Positions 36,701 to 49,700 of a stretch of 64,000 bases of DNA are shown one piece after another (positions within the stretch are counted from its first letter, which is position 1; every line of letters begins with the position of its first letter). The notes under the pieces were generated by a model that searched no databases, was not told the DNA's origin, and was given only the letters and a program-made list of their open reading frames with translations. The position numbers and the translations under genes were made by a program. This DNA is from Magnolia sinica (lineage: Eukaryota; Streptophyta; Magnoliopsida; Magnoliales; Magnoliaceae), in the NCBI RefSeq assembly GCF_029962835.1, contig NC_080588.1:10000001-10064000 (forward strand). The letters run 5' to 3'.

Positions 36701-39700
36701 GATGCGTTGGAACTTCGGGAGTTGAGCTTTGCTCGACCCCCGATTTTTAGGGCATTACAAGATGGTATCAGAGCATGATTTGGATTAAATTGGACTTGAA
36801 TTATGGTAACACAATGTACTCTAATACACTCTAACTTAGGAGGGGGCAATGGAATCTAGAAACCACATTAGAATCCCAAGTTTTGCCGACGGGCGAAACT
36901 GACAGTTGTAGTATGACCTGTATGCACCTGTGATCATTTGAGATGATCCCAATTCATTTCCAGACCATCAATCGACAGGTTTAGACGATAATTTGGCGTA
37001 ATTCAACACTTAAAAGACCCAAAAAGCATGAATATATGCGAGATGGAACCCGAAACCATATCAAACAGAGGTGGGGGGCCACACCGTAATTTACAGAGGG
37101 ACCCGGGGGGGTCCCACATATTTTTGACATCCTGGGGAGGGGTGGACACCGCCCCTATGCGGAACCACCACCGGACTACCAGAGTCCGGGCGGTGGCACC
37201 GCCCGATCTGCGGTGCGCCACCCACCGCCCGACCATGTGGGCCCTGACTCATGTGTGGGACTACCCCACTAACCCTCTAAAGCCCCCCTGTTGTTTTAAC
37301 CCATTTACACCCCTCCAACTCTACTTTTCACTCCCAAACCCTCCAAAACTTTCTTTCCCTCTCAAATCCCTTCTTCCATACATTCAAAACCTTCAAATCT
37401 TCAATCTTATTCATCCTTACCTCACTATTCCTCATTTTCATCTCTCCATCTTCTCCATTTCCACCTATTTGAGCACTAAAGTACTCTTTGGTGTCTCATA
37501 TCCTTCCAAACTCACAAACCCACCTCATCCTTCAAGCTTTGTCAACTCAATGGCTCTTTTTAAGCTAGTCACCGCTATCTTCTCCCTCTCCACACTCCTT
37601 TCCCTTATGGGAAGGAAGAGAGTGGCCCCGGATGAGACCAGGCTTAGCTGCCTGACCCGTTCAAAGAAGAAGACGAGTGCTGAGACTAGGCGAGCATCGA
37701 GCGAAGGTCGAAACAGGATCACGACCCTCAAATCCTGATAGAAAGATCTCTACTGACGGGCGAGACCAAATACTATAGTTTAGTCCGTAAACAATGACCA
37801 TCAAATGTTGGGACATTTAGAGTTTTGGATCTAAGGTTGGTACTCCTAGATTTTAAGAAAAATCTTGTAGTTTAGGAAATCCAATAAATTAATAACATGA
37901 ACCCTAGGACCTCCTTAGCTGGTATGAGCAAGTGTGAAGTGCTTGAGCGCAGTTAAAAATTTAAGTTCAGGCAACTCAATTCTAATCAGACAACTTTTGA
38001 CCCTAGGTAATAAAACAATTTCTTGTATTAGAAATGGTATGAAATCATCTAGCATATGAGCGTAGACTTTGGATTACAACTATTAGATTACTGCTACTCC
38101 TAATTTAAGATTAGGCTATTGGTTATACTAAGGAAGGTAAAAGACTGATTATGCTAAGATAACTGAAAGATGGACTTAGTTAGTTTGCTGGATTAGGTTG
38201 GAGTGAGACCTCACTCCTTTGTTAGATCCCCTTGATGCTTATGGACTTCTCTAATAACTCTTAGGAAGCTTGTTTGATTAGAGACTACTCACGCTCAGAT
38301 AAAACTTATATATCCCTCGAATTTTACGTTAGGTTAAGTCAACAGACCCCTTAGAATTGTCTTACCAAAGACTTATTACAACCGGGAACACGGAGTAGAT
38401 GAACTATATATAAGCGAAGTATTTGCAGTTTGAATCGAATTCTAAATCCTGGTAGTTACCAATGAACTCAATGCTCTGATCAAGTAGAAGATTGGGATCA
38501 ACTAGGGTTAAGAACTGATATGACAAATTTTCTATCATAGTTTAAGCAGAAGGTCTATGTATCCGACTCAGACCCACTACACAACTTTCCTTCCGTATTG
38601 GCCCGACCACTTACAGCCAGAAGTTTATTACTTCGTCTTTGAAAAGTGTTAAGAACATATAGCCAATAGGGATATTTTTTTTGTAGGTCCAAGAAATTTC
38701 TCAAATGGGCAACAAATAATTAGGAATTAGGTCCCGAATCACAAACCATTCTGGCATATATATTGTGCATATGAACTTAGAAAGATAGTATGCCCGTTAA
38801 CCTATTTTTGTCCAACTTCCTTATGTACTAATAATGTATAGATTATCTTACTATATTAGACTGGACATGATTAAAGAAAGTAAATCAGGACCATGGCAAA
38901 AGTCCTTCTTTGGTAGAATTAGGCATCTTGCCACAAACTCACACCCGTCCCTGGAATTAACCACAACACCCAACATTTTAACTCCTTTCTATAACCATAG
39001 GTGCCAATGCCATAACACACATCATTGATGGAAGGAAGACCAATGTATTGGGAGATCATATCCCATTTCATGTCAAGGATAGGTCCTAAATTACACCTTG
39101 TTCTGACATGCAGATCAGAACAAAGATCCTTGAGCCTTAAGAGTGAAAATAATTTTTAATGGGGGTAGAACATTATGAGCCCAATCTAATTAAGTCAGTC
39201 TGTACATCCATTGGATCAGAGTAGCACAGCGGAAGCGTGGTGGGCCCCTGCCCCACTGGCCCAAGATCGAAGGAAATTGATCCAGGATACACGTAAGGAT
39301 AGGTCACTAAATTAATATCTGAATCTTAGAATGTCAATAATAGAGTCATTGAAGGAAAGTAATTAGAGTTCAAGTATTAAACCAATTCATATTAAAGAAT
39401 AGGTGTAACAATGGATAGGAGCTGAATTACAATAGCCGAGGTCCGTGTATCCACAAATGTGTTTGTTGAATACGAACTTAATAGAAGCCTTAGCCAATTT
39501 CAGGGCAAAAAAATAGTTTTAAGGGGGGTAGACCAACATGAGTTAGACTAGCATAGATAGTATACACCCTACCACGCATACAAACTTGAAATCAATAAAC
39601 TTAGGTAAATGAAATAAAAAAATCTTTACTTATTACCCTTAGCCAATTTTGGGGATGAAATTATTTTTTAAGGGGGGTAGATTGTAACTCTCTAGATTTT

Positions 39701-42700
39701 TGCCAACCTTAGGCAATGGGTTGATCATAACCCCCTTGTTGACTTCTCAGAACTCAATCCTAAAGCCTCAAATCCCCTTTCAACCCATTTCCTTCAAAAT
39801 CTCACCTTTCACCACCTTATTCTTAAATTTTTCTAACTACTTTCATATTAGACATGGATTCTAAAGTTTAGGTGATGAAAAACAATACTTAATCAAAAAA
39901 TTACTATAAATAGTAAATAAATAAATAAAATAGAGTTTTTAGTATTAACCTTATGGAATATCACAAAATAAATAGGTTATTTGGATACAGAAGCTTCTCC
40001 TACCCCAAAATCATATATTGCAAGTCGAATAACTCATCCCGGATTGTAAAAAACACCCATTTCAAAATCTTATGGCAAAACACCACACCGGGCTGGCGGC
40101 GCACCGCCGGAGCACCAAGTTATGGTGGACCCTCGCTGTAGATTTTCTACACTTTTCGATCGACTTCAAAAAGTCATCGCCCTCGTTATAACTCCAATTT
40201 AGGTGATTAAAAAACCAGATTGAAACTTGATAAGTCTAATTTCATATAAAAATAAGTGAAAATTTTAATAAAAAATTTAATATAGTTAAATATAGGTTGT
40301 TGTGACAACTGTCTAAAAATTATTAGTTTGGACAGCTGCTGCTTCTAGAATTTTTATAATTTTTCTACAATACAAAATCTAATGAAATTTGGTAGAGATG
40401 AAGTTGACTTAATGATGAACTATTAAAAAATAATTAAAATAATATACCAACTAAAAGTGCCAAAAGGGGGCATAGAACTACCTTAGCACCTTATTCTGTC
40501 GTAATTATGGCAGAATTTAGTTAAGTATTAAACTAAACAATTGATGGATTTGGCTTGAACCACTTTTTATACGAACTACAAGACCCAAAACCTTTATAAT
40601 TACTAACCCAACATTACTTAAAAACCTAGGAGCAATCTCAAAACCTAGTTGCTCTTAGGAGCATCTTGAAACTCTGTATCGGACCTACACCGTGCGTCGA
40701 AAGTTTGATTACCACGAAACTATACGGTTATGACCATCTTATTGGGCTTGATGACTATCTCAGAAATCAAGTCCAAATAGTATCCCGAACTGCACAACTT
40801 GGGCCCAGAGTGAAGTGTGTGAGAAACGCGAATATCTTTAGGAAATAAACTTAAACTTAAGTGATTTGAGCCATTCGCTTGTAGGACAAATGTAAGGTTT
40901 CAAACCGTCAGATTTTGACGCAACTACACCCTTGGATCAGGGAAAATTTTCAACACAGGTTAGTGTACTTGTGGCCCTGATCGAGTGGCAATGACCGTTG
41001 AACTGAAACAGGTCCTCCGCGGTCGATCCACTGATCCGATCAGATAGAAATCTTAACCTGTCTTATATCCATTGTTAGGGAACTTGCCCCTGACCGTGTG
41101 CAGGTAATAGACCCCCAGATGAGCTCTGTTGGCTCGAAACAGATGCATTTTGGCTATAACCTAAGTATATCATGGCCCTGGGGCCATTACTATCAATTCT
41201 AGGCCTATATAAGGGCCTTAACCCACCCCTCTCTCATTCCATATGATTTCTTTAACCCTAGGAGAGAGAAGAGAGAAAATAGGAGAGGAGGAGAAAGTGA
41301 GGAGAAGTGAGAGAGAGTTATGGTTTGATGCCGAGATTCGTTCCTGCCACTTCATGGGCTGAATTCCTTCTCCCGTGTCGCTACACTGACGAATCCGATT
41401 CCATTTTTGGGTAAGAAATCCTAACCCTAATCTGTTTTAGGTATCCAAGTAGATGAATCGACGAAAGAGCTAACATATTTCGTGATCCAGGTAGCGATTG
41501 TGTCATAGACAAAGATGTAGTGTTCAAATTGAGCTCGGTACGGGTTTACCAGCGAAAGGTGCGGACTATAAACATTTAGGTTATAGTTTTCAAGGCTTTC
41601 AATGTCAGCTAATGATTTATGTCTGACTTGATTACTGCCATATAATCCTAGTTACGATGCTTTGTATATATTATACATATGTGAACTATGTTGAATTCAA
41701 AGATGCATTTCATGTGTTTGTTGAAATGTTCGAATGAATATGAAATTATTATTTGTGTTCGTCATGATTGTAAACGTAGGATTCATGGTTATCATCGGTA
41801 TTATGATTACTATGTGTGATGATTTGCTATAATATATGTCATAACTATCCTAGTTCATATATTGGGTAAAGGGTAGCTTAAGTGTTTGATAAAATGCCTG
41901 AATGAGTAAATGTTTGTTGAATTGTATTTAATGAGGCCATTGAGATAGAATTCTCAATTACCTTGTCCATAGTTACAATTTTCTTCATGTAACCTATCTT
42001 GCCACTACGTGATTTATGGAAGAAAGCCTATGTATGATAACATGTACTTTATGTGTTCGTTAAAACGCTTATATGAGATTTATATTTGAATTGGTTGCTA
42101 CAAGCTGTTTTGACTAGCACGTATGAATGTCTATTGTATTTGAAATGTGTTTGGGGCTATGATGTAGTTCAGGCAATCAGTAATGGTTTACGATTGGCAT
42201 CCGAACTTTTTTAGTCGTACGTTGATTATCGACAGTAGTTAGGCTACGAGGAGTGCATATGCGCTCCATGTCGACTAATTCAATGTACGCTCGTACCAGT
42301 GGAGCTTGTTAAGTAACCCAATTGACAAAGCCTGCTTAACATTGGTACCACGATCCACTAAGACTCATGAGCCGGGCATGGTGGTGTATGGGACACCGTG
42401 GTCGAGCTGTCGGCCTACACTAGGGTGACGAGCCTCCCCGTAGTGACCAGTGAGCAACCAAAACTCATGAGCCAAATATGCTGGTGTACAAGACACTGTA
42501 TTCGTGTTGTCAGCCTATGATCAAGTGACGAGCCTCTCGTAGTGACCTCGAGTATACCCTAGGACTACGCTAAGGCGACGAGCCTTTCCGTAGTTACTTC
42601 GAGTATAAAATAGGCCTACCCCGGCATAGCCTGGCTATGGTCCCCGGTCGGGTTGGTGACGAGCCTTTGAAAATAGACTGTCAATTGGTAGGGCGTTAGT

Positions 42701-45700
42701 GGTAGTAACCTCGAGTGTGAATTAAGCCTACGCTGAGGTGACGAGCCTCCCGTCGCAACCTACAGTGTAAACTCGTGAACTTGCCTATCGTATGTGATTA
42801 ACTAGGATTGACAATCCTAGATAGATCATTGTTTGGGTAAATGATATAAAAGGAGGTACCTTAGCTTCCAATTCTGCTGTATGACTATGCCTAATTAAGA
42901 ACTTGGCTAATCACGTACATGCACTGCATTTGCATGTGCCTTTGGTGTTGGAGTTGAGCACAGAGGAAGGGGTGCATGCCACGATCGTAAGCTGATATCG
43001 CAGAGGGAGTGCAGGTGAGGGCATGCATCATTAACGTATATCATTCTTGCATTAACTAGAGTACCTAGGAATGATTGTTGTACTGCTTTATCATTACTGC
43101 TTGACTGAATTGATAACATGTTAACCGTTACTTTATAGTTTCACTAAATTAGCTACTCATTCCCACCTGGGACGGTGTTTTAAAACACCACCCAGACTCT
43201 GGTTTAGATACAGGTGATGGTAAGGTCTATACAACAGAGTTAAACTTCATGGACGAGGAGGAAGAATTCTCCTATGTTCAACTATCAGGCGGATCCTCGT
43301 TGACCTTGTTCTGATTCGACGGGATTACAAGGATTATATCAATTAGTTAGACATTTATAATTTTTTGTATTTTGCATATTGTGGATCAACACATGTATAT
43401 ATATTTAGCCTAGTTTCATACTCATACTCCAAACTTCGTGAAACGTTTTCATAATTAAATGCATATATTTCAGTCTTCCGCTTGCCAAATCATATTAACT
43501 CTGGAGTATGATATGTTGTTTTAATATAACCCCACTCATGTTCGAATGCACTCATAATAATCATCATAATCTATGTTGCATAAGTAATGCGTTGGGACTT
43601 CGGGAGTTGAGCTTTGCTCGACCCCCGATTTGCAGGGCGTTACAGTTCGGCATTAAGAATGTGAACTAGTGGAGAAGTCCATCGACCGATGGAAGACTGG
43701 GCCCGTCATGTCAACAGCTCGCAATAGAACCAGAACAAATAAAATTATGTCTAAATTCCATGAAAATAAGAGTCGCATTTGGCCTGACGTGTGCCAATAT
43801 ACTGACCTTCTGTGACCTCGCTACTAAGGTCCATCTTCTCGACACCATGATCAGGAAAATGACTGCCTTTCATATAGAGACAACACACCGAGGTCTGAAT
43901 AGGTTATCGACAAATGTCACCGACAGAGAAAGGAAGAGAGAAGACCCCCATGTCAGGTAGAAAGATGACAAAATAGATAGCAGAAGTCGTTACATAGGCA
44001 AAATTACTAATAAGCTGCCCAAACGATACGATGATCACGTGAGGTATACATTCAAGAAAGAAGATGTACTCCCCATGATAAATCAGCTATTGGCTGAAGG
44101 GACAATAGAATTGTCATAGCCAAAACGTCCGGAAGATGTAAGGAAAATGAAATAAAAGAACTACTGTCATTACCATAATATGCTCAACCATCTTACCGAA
44201 AACTGCTACACCATCAAAAATACACTTCAAAAAATGATGAATCTAAGTGAGATTGTAATAAAGAAAGATAAAAAGCGAATTAGAAAAATAACATCAAACA
44301 TAATGTCTATGTGGGGCACATTTCCCTTGCATAAGTTTCAAGGTGAACATAATAAAAAGGGTGAGCATGAAAGGGTTGAACAGGGGTAACACGTGTCGCA
44401 CGCACATGTCAGTCAAGGTTATGTAAGTTGCAACGTAATGACTCTTAAACGAGCGATAAAGCTGGCCAATTCTTCGTCAGAAACACCAGTAAAGCAACAG
44501 TAATTACACTACGCTTAGGAAAGAAGATATCCAGCCCTTCATGAAAGTGGGGTTTTACAACAGCACAAGAGAATGCCCTGGGAAGTTCACGAGATAAGAA
44601 TTCCTCTCATAATAAAGAAAATTAGGGGAACAAAACACCATGCGATAAAACCCCACTAATTAGCAAAGTGACTTACGATATCATGAGCCACTTAAAAAGG
44701 ATCCTTAATCGACTAAGCATATATGACGCGTGTTGAGATGTGGAGCCACATCTGGGGGACGAACGTCCGATCATAACTCCTGCTCGACTGGTCGTGATCA
44801 GTTGTGGACCGGCTTGACTCAAAGTCTAGCAAGCATCAGTTTTTGGGTCCGAGGTGCTCGACCGGTTGTGGGCCATGCTCGACCAGTCGTGGGATCCACT
44901 CGACCGGTTGTGCAGTCTGCTCGACTAGTTGAGGTTACGTAAATTCATTTTCGAATTTGATGCGGACTGCGGAAAATTGAGTCACCTTTCGCAAGGGTGC
45001 AAAAGGAAAGTTGCCAAAAGTATAAATTGGAGTCCCTAGGGCTATTCTAGTGTTAAGGTGAATATTGAGGAGTTATTCTAAGGTATGGGCAAAGGATTTT
45101 CTCTGTATTTTCAAGGGAGAGGTTAGTATATTGCCTTGTAATCTTCGTTTTCTTCATAGTGAAAGTTTGCATTTGTGGTTTTTTTTACCCTAGTTTGGAG
45201 TTTTTCCATGTATATCTTGTCTTGTAGTTTGTTTGGATTGCTTTGATCTATTTATAGTTTATATTTCTTCTTATTTATCATTTGTGGGTGAGACCGGAGA
45301 TTGGATCTCGGTTCACTGTGTTGTTAGCGTGCTGCGCAACAACTGGTATCAAAGCTAAGTTTAGTTCTATTGGGAGTGATGACGGAAGAAGGGAAGACTA
45401 GAATTGAGAAGTTTGATGGTTCAAAATTTACCTTCTGGAAGATGCAGATGGAGGATTATCTGTATCCAAAGGACCTCTATATTCTTTTAAGAGGAAAAGA
45501 GAAGAAACCAGAGAAGATGACAGATAATGAATGGTTATTATTGGATTGGAAGGCTTTAGGAACGATCCGGCTCTCTTTGTCTAAAAGCATCGCCTTCAAT
45601 ATATCAAAGATGAAAACTACAGAAGAATTAATAGAAGCCCTAGCCACCATATATGAAAAGCCCTCAGCATTTAACAAGGTTCATCTTATAAAACAGCTAT

Positions 45701-46708
45701 TCAACATGAATATGTCGGATGGTGGGAGCGTTGTAAGACCCGTGTCCTAATCCGTACCATTCTGTTAGCTTCCGCGGTCCTTCCGGTCAAATTCCGGCAA
45801 CCTTCGCACCGTATTCGGTGTTTGCGCACGATCCTAGGCCAGGTCCCGCGCACCGACGTCGGCTTGATCCGAAAGTTTTATCATAGCGACCGCGTCGTCG
45901 CCGCGGTTCCAACGCCGTGACTTGCGCACCGAACCGATACCCAGGCAAGAAGATGCCGATCTGCATTTATTCCAAAGAAACACCGCGCGTTGCGGATTTC
46001 GAGGGAATCTCTACACAATTAGTCCCACTAATTAACCATAAATGCAACCATACCTCAAAGTACTCCACCCATTCTCTCTTTTTCCAAAAGTCCACCATTC
46101 TTTCCACCTCACCATTCCTCTTTTTCTCATTTTCAACCTCAACCATCCCTCTTCTCCACCAATTTCAAACTAAACCATACCTCTCATCACTCCTTTCTTA
46201 CAACCATCACTCCACCCATCCCTCCATCCATTATTTCTATCTCTCCCTCTCATTCTCTAGCAATTTTTCCAAATCCCATGAGAAATTTCACTCATCCAAC
46301 ACTCCCTCTCAACTTCAAGTGTGGCCCACCCTCTCATCTCTAATCTCAACCATTCATCTTTCATCAACCTCCATTAAAAGTGAAGGTAAGGAGCTAAGGA
46401 GTCCAAGGGAGCAAGGAGAAGGAAGATAAGGTGGGTGATTTTCCATTATTTTAAGCTTTAGGCCCACTTGTTGGTGGGACCCATTTGGATGTATGTGATT
46501 TAATCAAGAGGGCCCATAGTGGCGGGGTTCCTCTATCTCACCGTGTATCTCTCTCTCTATCTCTCTCTCATTCTTTCTTTATAATGGTGTGGATCCCACC
46601 GATATGTGTTACATCTCCCCCGTCCATCTACATCAGACGGTGTGGCCCACTCTATTATAGGTGATGATCCGCACCCTCCACTGTTGGGATGGGCCCAATG
46701 CATCTTTC

Positions 46709-46787
<79 letters not shown>

Positions 46788-49700
46788 TATATTTTATATA
46801 ATATATGTATATAATATATAATATAATATGTATTTATATATATATATATACAATATAAATAAATATTAAATGTATATGTATATATATATATATATTGGTG
46901 GGCCACGTTCACGTGGGACCCACCACAATTTTGTGAATATATATAAACCGTCCAGTGTCCCTGGACGCTGGACGTTGCAACAGTGGACTAAAAAAAAAAA
47001 AGAGAAAAGGAAAGGAGTGGTGGGCCTCTCATGCAGGCCCCACCTTAATGTTTCTATACAATCCAAACCGTCCATTCTCTTCCTCAGGTCACTTAAGGCA
47101 TTGAACCGAAAAATGAGATTGATTTGGTTTTCTGGCGGGCCGTGATATAGGAAACAGTATCCCTACCTTTGATTTGCTCCCTGATGCTCCTGTACATCTG
47201 AAAAAGCTCAATATTGGACTCTATGGGTTGGTATCAAGCCACAGAGACCAATGGATGGAGTGGATCGTACTGAAGCGGGCCCCACTTAGGAAAAACCGTA
47301 GAAAAACCGATTTTCAAAAAAAAAAAAGAAAAGAAGAAGCAAGCAGCAGCCGCTGCCGCTGACAACAGACGCAGGCAGCGCCTGCGCTGCCGCTGACGGA
47401 CGGACGGGCGACCGGGCTGGGGCTCACGGCCCCAGCTGTGGGCCCCACCTTGGTGCTTTCAACCATCAACATCGTCCATTTGATGGGTCCCCTCAGCCCA
47501 CGCGTCCAGTCCAAAAATCAGCCATAAACGGAACTCAGGCGGGCCATACCATCTAAAATCATGTGAAGACATGCCTAAAACATATAAAATCATTGGTGGG
47601 GCCTACCTGAGTTTTGGATGCAAGTGGAACTTGATTTGGACCCTTACAATTGTGGGACAGACACAATGAATGGGCTGGATTGTGAATCACATCTCGGTGG
47701 GCCCCAAATCAAAAAAATATATATAATAATAAAAAATTTAAAAAAAATAAAATAAAGCAGCAGCGCTGCTGCTGAGTGACGAGCGGACGGATTGGCTGGG
47801 GGTCACGGCCCCAGCTGTGGGCCCCACCTTGATGCACATCTCCCATCCAAACCGTACATTTGATGGGTCCCCACATTTCATCCGTCCATGCCAAAATTCA
47901 GCTGTATATGGAACTCCGGTGGGCCACATCATTTAAAATCATGTGAAGTCATGCCTAAAATATATAAAATCGTTGGTGGGGCCTACCTGAAATTTGGATA
48001 CGACTAAAACTTGGTCTGTACCCTCAGCCAAGTGGGACACACATAATGAGTGGGCTGGATTGTGGACCACATAACGGTGGGCTCCCTATCCATGTGTAAA
48101 ATAAAATAAATTAAAATTAAAATAAAATAAATAACGGTGGGCTCCCTAACCGTGTACTGGGGATGCAAAAATAACGATGGGCCCCACCCACGGTCCGTGT
48201 GACCTTATGAATAGTTTGGGTGGAAAATAAACATTCCAGTGGGCCCAGTCCAGTGGGCCCTACCTTGGTTCAAGTAGCTGCATGAACAATTGGGTGGAAA
48301 ATAAACATTATATTGGGCCTTAGGCTGGGTGAAAAATAAGCATCATGGTGGGCCCCACTTATGTAAGTATTGTAAACCACACCCTCCATTGGTGTGGGCT
48401 CCACCAGGATGCATGTGTTTCATTCGACTATCCAACCATTTTTGAGATATTTTAAGGCCCATATTATGAGGCCTGTAATGTACGCAAGGCCCATGTGACT
48501 AGGCCCATGCTTGCAGTGTAATTCCGCCATGGTATATGTGTTGATTTTGTAACGCGCCACGCCTTGGGAGTAATGCTGGTTTGACGTCCACATTGATAAT
48601 GTTGGTTAAATGTCCGCATTATAGTTCTCCCTAAGGCCCACTGATAGGCCCAAACTTGTGGTAAGTAGGCCGTTTAGGCCCATCTCCATTATACCTAGAA
48701 CCCATCTCTTATTACATGTTTAGTATAGATGCATGATTCATGATCATTCGCACCATATGTATGCCTGATGTGAGGAGTGACCGATCATAGCATATACCTT
48801 TGGATAGACTATTTATGGGCTCCCTGATAGGTGGAGTTGCCTCATATAAGTGCATGGTATATACAGGACTGTTGCATGACTGATAATGTGACTCATGCAC
48901 TTGCATTTGTGTGATTGCAGTTACTGTATGCCCTCGCGACATCAGGGCCATAGCCTCCATGGACACATCGTGGATGGCTGAGTTGGATACCGAAAATATT
49001 TAGTTCTAGCATACGGGCACCATAGACGTCCCTGGGTGAAAATCCCTAAACCCGATGGTACCAGAGGATGACTCCAATGTCGAGACCGAGTGGATATATG
49101 AGCGCACGAGGGCCGAATACCAGGAGGCCGCGTCTCCCACTGTGTCGTGGTCGGTTGGAAAGGGGTGTGGCCTTACTCGCCCGAGGGTAGGGGGCAATAC
49201 TAGTTGAGTTTGACCCGCTCGCGAATGGGTCCGCTATCGACGTGCGAGATAGGTATAGGCCGATATTGGTCAGGCGGATAGTGAGGTTTCTTACGCTCAC
49301 TTGGACTGTGCGGCTAGGAGAGCGACAGTGCCATTTGGAGTGTATTGGACCCCGGTGATTATCCAGAATGAGAACTGTACTGATACATGATGAGGATTGG
49401 CATGCTTGAGCTGCATCTCGCATCGCATGGCTGTGTTATGGCCGATAGCATTCATATCTTGCACCGCATAGCCTTGGTACGGCTGATTGCATTCATGTGC
49501 TCATCACCATGATTCTGCATCACTCTGACCTTGTATTTTAAGCACGTTTATATTGCGCACACACTTACACCACCCTTTAAGCTTTCCATAAGCTTATGCA
49601 CGATTGATGCGTGCAGGTGACGCCAGGACGCAGTCGTAGCCATAGTCTCGCTGTAGTTGGAGCGTGCAGCCGAGCTTCCGGAGTTTTGTTTCTTTTATTA

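Larger units (their letters stand above)
32693..43644 (+). mobile_element. LARD-like LTR retrotransposon (10.95 kb)
   Basis: Two long, clearly homologous LTRs (32693-36759 and 39683-43644) both run TGTAA...TTACA. The 5-bp duplication GTTCG flanks the element (32688-32692 and 43645-43649). A primer-binding site (tggtatcagagc, 36763-36774) follows the left LTR, and a polypurine tract (aaggggggtaga, about 39670-39681) precedes the right one. The 2.9-kb interior has no recognisable gag, protease, reverse transcriptase or integrase. LTRs of about 4 kb around a short non-coding interior fit the definition of LARD elements. It inserted in the gag of the old gypsy element and is antisense to the CRC-like gene. 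Confidence 0.85.

Noticed and set aside
37028-37738. A gag gene in the LARD interior
   Set aside because: The 236-codon frame lacks a gag domain or zinc knuckle that I can recognise; it was left as an unknown frame.
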